Origin: Variovorax boronicumulans
Lineage (GTDB): Bacteria; Pseudomonadota; Gammaproteobacteria; Burkholderiales; Burkholderiaceae_C
DNA length: 64,000 nucleotides
Direction of reading: 5' to 3'
Assembly: GCF_019352895.1 (NCBI RefSeq)
Contig: NZ_JAAAFX010000007.1
Coordinates: 36,261-100,260 of the forward strand
Part shown: positions 52,953 to 60,600 of the stretch, in pieces
How the letters are laid out: the number at the start of each line of letters is the position of its first letter
How positions within the stretch are numbered: the first letter of the stretch is position 1
Notes under the pieces: generated by a model
The model's database searches: none
What the model was told of the DNA's origin: nothing
What the model saw: the letters and a program-made list of their open reading frames with translations, nothing else
Position numbers and translations under genes: made by a program

Positions 52953-53303
52953 ATGGCAACGAAATCTCTGTCGAGCCTCAACGCGCATATCCAAGAGCTT
53001 CAGCAGCAAGCCGATGCGCTTAAAAAGCAGGCGGATGAACTGCGCAACCTTGAACGCGCCGGTGTTATCGAGGAGCTGAGGGCGAAGATTGCCGAGTACT
53101 GCTTGACCGCGGGCGACCTGAGGCTGAACGCATCGACCAAGTCCGCAAAAAAGGTATCTGGTTCAAGAAGTGCAACGAAAGCAGCGCCAAGGTATCGCAG
53201 TTCGAACGGTGAAGAATGGTCTGGCGGTCGTGGTCGCAAGCCGCGCTGGGTAACAGAAGCGTTGGCCGCTGGAAAAGAACTGACTCAGTTCGAAATCAAG
53301 TAG
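52953..53303 (+). CDS. H-NS family nucleoid-associated protein
   Basis: A 116-residue protein. An N-terminal coiled coil (IQELQQQADALKKQADELRN) would oligomerise. The C-terminal DNA-binding part YRSSNGEEWSGGRGRKPRWV carries the conserved G-R-G-R-K-P loop and ends in LAAGKELTQFEIK. It binds and silences AT-rich DNA. Its place on the mobile element suggests a stealth or silencing function for the element's genes. Confidence 0.88.
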   Translation: MATKSLSSLNAHIQELQQQADALKKQADELRNLERAGVIEELRAKIAEYCLTAGDLRLNASTKSAKKVSGSRSATKAAPRYRSSNGEEWSGGRGRKPRWVTEALAAGKELTQFEIK

Positions 53304-53409
53304 CCTGCCCGTCTCTTGTAATCAATTGGTCGCCGATCACGTGGCCAACAGGGTTCCACAAGAACTGCACCAGACCGGACGCTGGCTCGGACGTCCGGAA
53401 TTTTTCAAG

Positions 53410-53595
53410 CTAAGAACTTGAAGCAGCTGTGCTTTCTGCGGCTTCGACGTTGTCCCCGCCCTTAGGGGATTGCTGCTCCTCGATGCTGTCTTCCGGCACC
53501 CCATCTTGGGACTGTTCGGCGCTGCGGTCGCCATGAAGCTGACCTTCAGCATGCGCTGAACGAAGCGCAGCATTCATAAGCTTTTGCTTTAGCAC
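53410..53595 (-). CDS. Small acidic hypothetical protein
   Basis: Up to 61 residues from GTG 53595, or 55 from ATG 53577. The C-terminal half is acidic and Ser/Gln-rich (GVPEDSIEEQQSPKGGDNVE), so probably disordered. Coding status is uncertain. Confidence 0.35.
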   Translation of the reverse strand: MLKQKLMNAALRSAHAEGQLHGDRSAEQSQDGVPEDSIEEQQSPKGGDNVEAAESTAASSS

Positions 53596-53907
53596 AAACT
53601 AAATGCTTGTGCGTCTGACTTCGCTCCTGTCAGCGCCAGAAAAATGAGTGTTCTGGCAAAGGGGCGAAAAATCGCGTTTTAAAAACGGATTGCGCTCGGC
53701 TTTTTGACGATTTGCGCCCGAAATGGGCTGTACATTGAATGTGCAGAAACAAAAAGACCTTCCCAAGAAGCTGCAACTTCAAAGAAAGGCCTTTCGGCGA
53801 AGCAAATCGCGCTTTGGATGACTGGAACCGCTGACCTCCTGTTGAACACATGAACAGCTCACTCTGGTCTTCCAAGGCAACCAAGAAACCTGAAGAGGAG
53901 TTTGGCT
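53596..53907. other. AT-rich non-coding region with a hairpin before alpA
   Basis: About 310 bases clearly lower in GC than the neighbours. AAAGACCTT near 53755 can pair with AAGGCCTTT near 53789 (one G-U type mismatch), with an inner GAAG/CTTC pair. A regulatory region for the AlpA gene, or a replication or partition site of the element, is possible. No gene was supported here. Confidence 0.4.
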
Positions 53908-54291
53908 ATGCCAACGGTACATCAAACCCACGGTCCGCACAACGGTCCACCCATGAAAGTTCGCGTGACTGCGAACATTAGCACCCAGGCCGACACCCCG
54001 CCAAGGTCAGCAGGGATCTCGATCACCTTTCCCAAGCCGCCGCTCGAGGGAGGGAGCGAAAAGGCTCCCATGAAATACCTCCGAATGTCCGAGGTAATCG
54101 TTCGGACAGGTTTCAAGAAGACCTTCCTGTACGACAGCATTCGCGAGAAGACCTTTCCTCCCCACATCAAGGTCGGGCGTTGCTCCTGCTTCATCGAGTC
54201 TGAGGTGCTTGCTGTGCAGCTTGCTTGGTCACGTGGGATGAACAGAGAAGAAATTCGCCTGCTCATTGCCAGCCTAGTCGCCGGCCGCTAG
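53908..54291 (+). CDS. AlpA-family phage/island regulatory protein
   Basis: About 127 residues, with AAGAGGAG 7 bases before ATG 53908. The C-terminal ~70 residues form the AlpA HTH: KYLRMSEVIVRTGFKKTFLY then DSIREKTFPPHIKVG and SCFIESEVLA. AlpA proteins activate excision or integrase genes of islands. The first ~50 residues are a Pro/Thr-rich extension not typical of the family. It heads the ParB-mob gene group. Confidence 0.82.
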   Translation: MPTVHQTHGPHNGPPMKVRVTANISTQADTPPRSAGISITFPKPPLEGGSEKAPMKYLRMSEVIVRTGFKKTFLYDSIREKTFPPHIKVGRCSCFIESEVLAVQLAWSRGMNREEIRLLIASLVAGR

Positions 54292-54393
54292 CCCAAACCA
54301 GCGGAATTCCCCGTTTTTATATCTCCCGAAACATCGGGAGAAGCCGCTGCATTCTCGAAATAAAGATCAACGCACAGATTCTTGAAAGAAATC

Positions 54394-55638
54394 ATGAAAA
54401 AAGATAAATCCATCTCGCTCGCCGTGCCTTCAGATGTCTCTCCTCTGGGCTCCATCGCCGGCACGTTCACGCAGCTTGATGCTGATGCCGTCGTCCTGTC
54501 CCCTTACTCGAACCGCATGCCCAGCGACCCGAGCGACCGTTTCTATCTGGAACTCCGAAGCCTCGTTGCATTGACTGGCGGCAACGTCACGCCGGCCGTC
54601 GTGTCAGTGGAGCCCGATCCCCAGGAGCCGACTCGAGACATTTATGTCCTGATCAGCGGGCACCGAGTCTGGGAGGTGTGCAAGGAGTTGAACCTCAAGC
54701 TGAATGTGGTTCTTGTGAAGGGACTCTCCGCCTTGGAGGTGACGCGGCACATGTCGATGTCGAACTCCGGCCGGAAATCGCTGTCGGCCCTTGAGGCCGG
54801 TCGCAGTTTTGTGAAGTACCTTGAGGCCAAGCTCTTCATCAACCAGGCCGAACTGGCGCGTGAACTCGGTGTCGCTCCCTCCGATGTGAGCAACGCGATC
54901 AAGCTCGCCAGGCTGCCAGACATCGTCATCGCGGCATTTGCGTCGCCCGATGATCTTCAGCATCGGTTTGCCAAGGAACTGACCGATGCGCTGAAGGCCG
55001 ACGAGAAGAAGGTGCTGGCCTGTGCGAGACGACTGGCCAAGCGACAAGCAACGCTCGTCAAAAAAATGAGTGCCTTGGAAGTCTTCGACGAGCTCGCCGG
55101 AAACTTGAAAGACAAGCTTAAGACGGCAGGTGCCGCGAAGCCGGAGGCAGCGGTTGCTGCTACGGCGTCGGAGCTTGGCAAACCTGCTTCGGACGCGATG
55201 GCCGAATCCTTGGCTCACTCGGGCAAGGAACCGGAGCATGCGACCTCCACCGATGCACCCTCGAATGTGCAGGAGAGGGTGGACACGGATGCGGAACCTG
55301 AGGCGGTGCCAGCGTCGAGCAGCCGACCGTTGCTGAGCCATCAGGTTCGGGCGGAAGCCTCCTCCGCTGTTAGACCGTCTACGGAATGGCCAGTGACGTT
55401 GGGGAACGGTCCGATCGTTGGCACCATGACCCGATTTGAGACGGGAGCGATTCGCATCGACCTGCAATCTCAAATGGGTCTGACGCAGCAGCACTGCATT
55501 GACCTGCTCGAACATCTCTCCGAGTTTCTCGAGCCGAGGGCATTCGGTTCAGACACCAGTTCGGATGTCGATGTCGATGTCGAGGACGACGACGGCTCGG
55601 ATGCAGATGGGGACGATCAAGACTTGATCAGCGATTGA
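54394..55638 (+). CDS. ParB/RepB-like DNA-binding protein
   Basis: About 414 residues from ATG 54394. An N-terminal ParB-type domain contains VLISGHRVWEVCKELNLKLN (GxxR-like box). A central HTH follows in FINQAELARELGVAPSDVSN then AIKLARLPD. A long Ala/Glu/Ser linker and an acidic Asp-rich tail (VDVDVEDDDGSDADGDD) complete it. There is no ParA partner next to it, so it may regulate or stabilise the element rather than form a full partition system. Confidence 0.8.
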   Translation: MKKDKSISLAVPSDVSPLGSIAGTFTQLDADAVVLSPYSNRMPSDPSDRFYLELRSLVALTGGNVTPAVVSVEPDPQEPTRDIYVLISGHRVWEVCKELNLKLNVVLVKGLSALEVTRHMSMSNSGRKSLSALEAGRSFVKYLEAKLFINQAELARELGVAPSDVSNAIKLARLPDIVIAAFASPDDLQHRFAKELTDALKADEKKVLACARRLAKRQATLVKKMSALEVFDELAGNLKDKLKTAGAAKPEAAVAATASELGKPASDAMAESLAHSGKEPEHATSTDAPSNVQERVDTDAEPEAVPASSSRPLLSHQVRAEASSAVRPSTEWPVTLGNGPIVGTMTRFETGAIRIDLQSQMGLTQQHCIDLLEHLSEFLEPRAFGSDTSSDVDVDVEDDDGSDADGDDQDLISD

Positions 55639-56033
55639 GAGGCACAACACCATGACCACTTCGCTGTCACCCACATCGATCTCGCGTCTTCTGCCCCGCC
55701 TGGCGGGCGGGTTGGAAGATGCGCCGTGCGCCGTGGTCTGGTTCCACTGCGCGACCCACCCCGGCGGCGGGGTGGGTTCGCAGTCGATTTTCGACTTCGA
55801 CTTCCTCTCCGGATGCGGAGTTTCGACCCAGGAGGTGGAGGTCCAACTTCCTGTTCCATCAGCTCGCCTGAACACAGCCAGCTTACGCGTCATACCCGAA
55901 CCGCTTCGCGGTCCAGGCATGACGCGGCTGGCGAGGGAGGCGTGCCGCCTCCCTTCGAACCCTCCCGCTCCTCCCATCGACTTCAACAGCGGTCGTGCTG
56001 CCGCACGCACGCTGCTGAAGACGGAGCGCTCCG
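55639..56033. other. Hairpin-rich non-coding region upstream of mobC, candidate oriT
   Basis: About 395 bases between the ParB-like gene and mobC. It holds three strong inverted repeats: 55754-55777 (10-bp perfect stem, 4-base loop), 55887-55925 (7-bp outer stem GCGTCAT/ATGACGC enclosing CCGCTTCGCGG), and 55935-55953 (7-bp stem GGGAGGC/GCCTCCC). Origins of transfer usually lie beside the relaxase genes and contain such repeats. A dispersed intergenic repeat is an alternative for the middle hairpin. Confidence 0.5.
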
Positions 56034-56489
56034 ATGTCTGACGACCTCGACGCGCAAAACCTTCCCATGCGTCAGGAGAGCTTCAAGCTCACTGACGCTG
56101 ACAGCGCCGAGCTGATGGCCTTGGCCCGTGGCCAAAGCAGGGGAGCGCTCCTGCGGCAATGGATCCGCCAAGCCAAAGAGAATTTCCCGCTCACACTGCT
56201 GCCTGTCACCAAGAAGAAACAGCCCAAGAAGCTCAACAAACCGGCGACCGATCCGGCGAGGCCTGCAGCCGATCCTGAACTCATCAGGCAACTGGCGCGG
56301 CTTGGAAATCTTCTGAACCAGATCGCCAAAGGACTGCACTTCTGCCGGCACCAGGGCCAAGCGGCTGATCTTGCCTTCATCCACTTCCTGCTGCTCATGA
56401 TCGACGGTCACTTCGAGCACCTGCGCGAGAGCTATACCTTCGCCCCGAAACCCACGGACGTTGGCGCGCCCGGCGGAGAACCGCCGTGA
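56034..56489 (+). CDS. mobC: MobC-like mobilization accessory protein
   Basis: A 151-residue protein. The N-terminal ESFKLTDADSAELMALARGQ resembles a ribbon-helix-helix nicking accessory protein. The C-terminal IRQLARLGNLLNQIAKGLHF is the conserved MobC motif (normally R-x-G-N-N-L-N-Q). It helps the relaxase open oriT. Its end overlaps the relaxase start by 4 bases (GTGA/TGA type). Confidence 0.75.
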   Translation: MSDDLDAQNLPMRQESFKLTDADSAELMALARGQSRGALLRQWIRQAKENFPLTLLPVTKKKQPKKLNKPATDPARPAADPELIRQLARLGNLLNQIAKGLHFCRHQGQAADLAFIHFLLLMIDGHFEHLRESYTFAPKPTDVGAPGGEPP

Positions 56490-57877
56490 TCATCAAGTTC
56501 CTCAAGCAGAAAACCGGCGACCCGGCGGTAGCGCTCGGGTACTGCACCGGAGAGATCAACCCGACCAACGAGGAGCGCGACGAGATCAGGCTGATCGAAG
56601 GTTCGCCAGAGGATTTCGTGAGGGTGACGTCGACGCTGTCGTTCGCGCACACATTTCAGAGCTGCGTCATGAGCTGGTCGCGAGGGGACGCGCCAACCGA
56701 TGAGCAACTCGAAGAAGTTCTTAGCGATCTCAAAAAACTTGCTTTCGCGGGAATGGACCCCAGCCGGTTTTGCTACTGTGTCTACCTTCATCGCAAGGCA
56801 GACAAAGTCGACATCCATGTTCTTTTTTCCAATGTTGACCTGATCACGAACCTGCACTTCAACGTCGCACCGCCAAAATGGGAACACAGCTACTACCCGT
56901 TTCGCGACATGCAGAACGCGCGATGGGGTTGGGCCAGCCCGAAGGACCCAAGTTTGGCGCGCCCGATCATTCCTCGCTACCCAAGGCACGGCCCGATAGC
57001 TGTTCCGTCTCCGAAGTCCGGCTCGGAGTTCGATGCCGCAAACAGGATTCAGAATGAGATGCTTGTGCTCGCCCAGCAGGGCGCGATCAAGGATCGTGCT
57101 GGCCTGATCGCAGCACTGGCGAAGACATACGAAGTGAACAGGGCGAATGGAAAGGACTATGTTTCCGTTCGCCTCCCGGAATTCGGCAAGCCCATCCGGT
57201 TGCGAGGGCTCATCTTCAACAAGAACTTCGAGCCATCGATGCTTCTGGCGCTCGCGCCAATGCCGCGTCTCGTGCGCACGTCGGCCGATCAAGAAGCGGA
57301 CAAGGACCCGGTCGGAGAAGCGGCGGCCCGGGTGCTGTTTGAAGCTGCAGTGCGACGGCGTGCACTCCGGAACTACGACCGATACCTGGCGCCGCGGAAG
57401 CGCGCGTCGAAGAAGATGCTCATCTCGCAGGCTGAGAGGGTCGACCTGCCGCTGATTGACTTGGCATTGACACTGGCAGCCAAAATCCCGAACGACCAGG
57501 AAGCAGTTCCCCAGGAGGCAACGAAGGTGACGGAGCCTGACGAAGCCATGAACCGGAACCGCGAATTAGGGGCCTGGACGGCTTTCCTTAAGCAACCTTC
57601 ACCTGCCCGAAAGGCCAAACGTGAGCAAGAACTTGAGTCAGCTATTTCAACAGTCGTTGAAGGATTTGGAGCACGAATTCGTCGAAACCTTGGAGAGCGG
57701 ATTCGGCGAGAGATTGGACAACTTGCGGAGCGACTCGAAAAGCTTGGAGAGTCGGTTCGAGTTCTTGCGGCGCGCCTTGCTCGACGAAGTAGGGCTGAAC
57801 GCGCCAGGGGAGCTTTGGAAGGATTCGCTAAGAAAGCAACTCAACGTACAAGGGGGAACCGACGCGACAACGAATGA
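56486..57877 (+). CDS. Relaxase/mobilization nuclease
   Basis: A 463-residue protein, GTG start. The N-terminal ~300 residues are a divergent MOB relaxase: SFAHTFQSCVMSWSRGDAPT holds the first His, FAGMDPSRFCYCVYLHRKAD and KVDIHVLFSNVDLITNLHFN the paired His of the metal site (usual form HxDxxHxHxxxN). A candidate nucleophilic Tyr lies in the first 25 residues (LGYCTG). The C-terminus is a basic coiled coil. With MobC it would nick oriT and lead the strand into a helper conjugation system; no coupling protein or T4SS genes are nearby. Confidence 0.75.
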   Translation: MIIKFLKQKTGDPAVALGYCTGEINPTNEERDEIRLIEGSPEDFVRVTSTLSFAHTFQSCVMSWSRGDAPTDEQLEEVLSDLKKLAFAGMDPSRFCYCVYLHRKADKVDIHVLFSNVDLITNLHFNVAPPKWEHSYYPFRDMQNARWGWASPKDPSLARPIIPRYPRHGPIAVPSPKSGSEFDAANRIQNEMLVLAQQGAIKDRAGLIAALAKTYEVNRANGKDYVSVRLPEFGKPIRLRGLIFNKNFEPSMLLALAPMPRLVRTSADQEADKDPVGEAAARVLFEAAVRRRALRNYDRYLAPRKRASKKMLISQAERVDLPLIDLALTLAAKIPNDQEAVPQEATKVTEPDEAMNRNRELGAWTAFLKQPSPARKAKREQELESAISTVVEGFGARIRRNLGERIRREIGQLAERLEKLGESVRVLAARLARRSRAERARGALEGFAKKATQRTRGNRRDNE

Positions 57878-57926
57878 GAGAAGCGATGGTTCTGGTGACG
57901 ACGGTGAAACAACAACGCTCGTTTGA
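57621..57926 (+). CDS. Overlapping reading frame within the relaxase 3' end
   Basis: A 101-codon frame, different from the relaxase, that overlaps its last 257 bases and runs 49 bases beyond. The product (SKNLSQLFQQSLKDLEHEFV, then ETLESGFGERLDNLRSDSKS) reads like a natural coiled coil with an acidic tail. Overlapping mob genes are known, for example mobB inside mobA of RSF1010. Whether it is translated cannot be seen; GTG 57621 lacks a strong ribosome site. Confidence 0.45.
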   Translation: MSKNLSQLFQQSLKDLEHEFVETLESGFGERLDNLRSDSKSLESRFEFLRRALLDEVGLNAPGELWKDSLRKQLNVQGGTDATTNERSDGSGDDGETTTLV

Positions 57927-58478
57927 GATCGTTAGTCAGCGCGCTTGGCTGATGTTAATTGGTTTCGCCGCGACAACTCAGGTTGTTGCGCCACTGGGTC
58001 AGCTACCGAATTCCATCTGCGTATCGCGCCGCCTCCGGCCTGCAATCACGAGGTCGAACCCGTTCATTTAGCAAACCCGTAGCCGATGCTCCGCGCAAGG
58101 CCAGATGAACTGGTCGGCGGGAAGTACTCCTGCATCGGATCAGGGTGCGCCCAGTTGTGCGGCCCTGCCGCTCAACTCAGTACTCGATAGTTCTGAAGTC
58201 GCAGCAGATCGCAATGGTCATGACATCTTGTCTATCCACCACACCGGTAGTCATCGGCCGCAAGCGGGCTCGATGCCTGGCCCCTGGCTTACTCCAGTTG
58301 CGCCTACAAGCCGGCCTCGTCCTCGGCCAGTGTCTCCTCGAACAGGCGCTTTTGCTCGACATTCACCGCCTTGGTCGCCATCACCCCATTTGCTGAGCCG
58401 TGATCGCAGATCGCGTTCTTCAGACTATCCCTAGGGAAAGCCCTGGGCATCTTTTGAGGACGGAGACCGTACCATAAC
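57927..58478. other. Intergenic region at the right end of the mobile segment
   Basis: About 550 bases without a supported gene. At 58304-58381 on the minus strand a short frame reads ATKAVNVEQKRLFEETLAED and stops, looking like the 3' scrap of a lost gene. No tRNA-Asn 5' half and no obvious direct repeat of the left att site were recognised, so the element border is not defined here. Confidence 0.4.
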
Positions 58479-58490
58479 TGAAACGTTATA
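58479..58490. promoter_or_regulatory. LacI-type operator, copy 1
   Basis: TGAAACGTTATA, centred on the AACGTT palindrome typical of LacI-family operators, lies 12 bases upstream of the LacI gene. An identical copy precedes the permease gene at 59598. Autoregulation by the neighbouring regulator is likely. Confidence 0.65.
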
Positions 58491-58502
58491 AATTCTTCGA
58501 CT

Positions 58503-59552
58503 GTGACGAGCCCAACGCCTTTTTCTGACTCCATGCCCGCTGGCACTAGCGTGACGTTGCGCGACGTGGCGCAGGCGGCGGACGTGTCGCTGGGCACGGC
58601 GTCCAAGGTCATGGCCGGTCGTGGGGGGGTTTCCGCGCGACGTGCGGAGAGTGTGCATGCGGCCGCGCGCGCGCTCGGCTACCGGCACAATGGCATTGCG
58701 GCCGATCTGCGGCGCAATCGCTCGAACTCCATTGGCCTGGTCATTCCCGATCTGCGCAATTCCTTCTTCGTGGACTTGATCCATGCGTTGGAGACCTTCG
58801 CCTCGGCCGATGGTTATTTTCTGGTGCTTGGGCACGCCAACGAGAATCCGGCGACCGAGATGGAGCGCATCCGCTTCGTCCTTTCTCGCCGCGTCGCCGG
58901 CATGATCCTGCTGCCTTGCCAGGGGCATGACCACGCACTGGCCGAACTGCGCCAATGCCATGTTCCGGTGGTCATGGCCGACCGCGTCAACGACAGCATG
59001 CCCGCCAACACCGTGGCCACCGACAGCGTGCATGCGGCCTACACCGGTACCCAGCACCTGCTGTCGCTGGGGCACCGGCGCATCGCATTTGCAGCGAACA
59101 CGCTGGACCTCACGAACACGCGGGACCGGGTCACCGGCTATTCACGCGCCATGGAAGAGGCGGGCGCGGCGCCGCAACTCATCCTGTGCGGCACTGAGAA
59201 CGACCGAGCCCATCCCGCGATGCTGGAAGCGCTGCTCAGGCCCGAACGCCCGAGTGCGCTCTTCACGTCCGGCACGCCGATGACCCTGGCGGCGTTGAGC
59301 GCCATTGCCGACGCCGATCTGCACCTGCCGTCGGAGGTGTCGCTGCTGAGCTTTGACGATGCGCCATGGATGTCTGTGCTGTCGCCGCACATCAGCGCCA
59401 TTCGGCAGCCGGTGGAGGCGATCAGCCGCGCGATCTGGCAACTGATGCTGGCCGAACTGAAGGGCGGCAGTGCCGCCGCGCCGTCCCACCTCAGCTTCAA
59501 GGCCGAACTGCGACCGCGGCAGACCACGGTCGCGTGGCCGCATCGCGGCTGA
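58503..59552 (+). CDS. LacI-family transcriptional regulator
   Basis: About 349 residues (GTG 58503; ATG 58533 is an alternative). The HTH with hinge is VTLRDVAQAADVSLGTASKV then ARALGYRHNGIAADLRRNRS. The effector domain follows the periplasmic-binding fold (IGLVIPDLRNSFFVDLI, ALFTSGTPMTLAALSAI, LLSFDDAPWMSVLSPHISAI). It controls the sugar ABC operon immediately downstream, judged by identical operator-like sites before both. The inducer is unknown. Confidence 0.92.
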   Translation: MTSPTPFSDSMPAGTSVTLRDVAQAADVSLGTASKVMAGRGGVSARRAESVHAAARALGYRHNGIAADLRRNRSNSIGLVIPDLRNSFFVDLIHALETFASADGYFLVLGHANENPATEMERIRFVLSRRVAGMILLPCQGHDHALAELRQCHVPVVMADRVNDSMPANTVATDSVHAAYTGTQHLLSLGHRRIAFAANTLDLTNTRDRVTGYSRAMEEAGAAPQLILCGTENDRAHPAMLEALLRPERPSALFTSGTPMTLAALSAIADADLHLPSEVSLLSFDDAPWMSVLSPHISAIRQPVEAISRAIWQLMLAELKGGSAAAPSHLSFKAELRPRQTTVAWPHRG

Positions 59553-59597
59553 TCATTGCGCTTTTGGGGTCGAACGAGACAAACTCAGAATTAAAAA

Positions 59598-59609
59598 TGA
59601 AACGTTATA
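59598..59609. promoter_or_regulatory. LacI-type operator, copy 2
   Basis: The same TGAAACGTTATA as at 58479 lies 23 bases upstream of the permease start. Its place at the promoter of the transport operon, in the gap after the LacI gene, supports repression by that regulator. Confidence 0.65.
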
Positions 59610-59631
59610 TTTTTTCAGGATGGGCCGCTAT

Positions 59632-60600
59632 ATGAACACGTTTGCCGCCTCCCCGAGGCTCGGGTGGAGTCCTCCTTCGCGGCAGGTACTGGTGTCGCTC
59701 GCGCTCTTGGCCGCAGTGCTCATCGGATTGGCCTTTCTGGGTACGAACTTCTTTCGCTACAACAACCTGATGAACGTGCTGCAGCAGGCCTCCCTGCTGG
59801 GCTTGCTGGCCATCGGCATGACGGTCGTGATGGTGGTCGGTGGCATCGACCTGTCGCTGCCGGCCAACACCGCCTTCAGTGCCGTGGTGGGGGCGCTCTA
59901 CATGAAGTCGACCGGCGACTGGATCTTGGCGGTGCCGATCATGGTCGGCTGCGGCGCGGCCATTGGCGCCGCCAACGGCTTTGCAGTGGCGCGGCTGAAG
60001 ATGATCCCCTTCGTGGTCACCTTGGCGATGATGACCATGGTGTCGGGCACGACCGTGTGGATCACGCAGTCCCTGAGCATTTCGCAACTACCGGAATCCT
60101 TTGTCGATCTGTTCGCGGCCCGGCCCTTTTTTCGGATTCCCCTGACGGTGCTGGTCGTTGCCGCCCTGGCCGTCGTCCTGACGGTGCTGATGCGCTCCAG
60201 CATTTCCGGACGCTGGGCCTACGCAGTCGGCATCAACGAGAAGGCGGCGCGTGTGGCACGGGTGCCAGTGGAGCGGGTCGTGATGATGAGCTATGTGTTT
60301 GCAGGCCTGATGGCCGGGCTCACTGCCATCCTGCTCACCGCGCGCCTGGGCAGTGCCTCGGCCAACATGGGCAACGACGGTGTGGTGCTGGACATCGTCT
60401 CCGCTTGCGTGCTCGGTGGCGTGAGCATCTACGGTGGTGTGGGGCGAATTCCAGCCGCGCTGCTCGGCGCGCTGCTGATCACCATCCTGTCCAACGCGAT
60501 GAACCTTATCGGCGTCAGCTTCTACCTCAGCCTAGTGATCAAGGGCGTCGTCATCATTGCCTTCGTCGCCGTCGACGGCCGCAAGGAGTCCAAAGCATGA
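59632..60600 (+). CDS. Sugar ABC transporter permease (RbsC family)
   Basis: A 322-residue inner-membrane protein from ATG 59632 with about nine helices. The family motif GMTVVMVVGGIDLSLPANTA (EAA-like loop of RbsC-type permeases) is intact; INEKAARVARVPVERVVMM is the cytoplasmic coupling loop. It forms the channel with the second permease and the double ATPase. It overlaps the ATPase gene by ATGA. Confidence 0.92.
   Translation: MNTFAASPRLGWSPPSRQVLVSLALLAAVLIGLAFLGTNFFRYNNLMNVLQQASLLGLLAIGMTVVMVVGGIDLSLPANTAFSAVVGALYMKSTGDWILAVPIMVGCGAAIGAANGFAVARLKMIPFVVTLAMMTMVSGTTVWITQSLSISQLPESFVDLFAARPFFRIPLTVLVVAALAVVLTVLMRSSISGRWAYAVGINEKAARVARVPVERVVMMSYVFAGLMAGLTAILLTARLGSASANMGNDGVVLDIVSACVLGGVSIYGGVGRIPAALLGALLITILSNAMNLIGVSFYLSLVIKGVVIIAFVAVDGRKESKA

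Noticed and set aside
53630..53884. 84-codon minus-strand frame in the AT-rich gap before alpA
   Set aside because: No ribosome site and no domain; it overlaps a hairpin and a likely regulatory region.
55652..56041. 129-codon plus-strand frame overlapping the start of mobC
   Set aside because: It runs through three strong hairpins, has no ribosome site, and its composition looks non-coding. Its overlap with mobC is suggestive but not enough.
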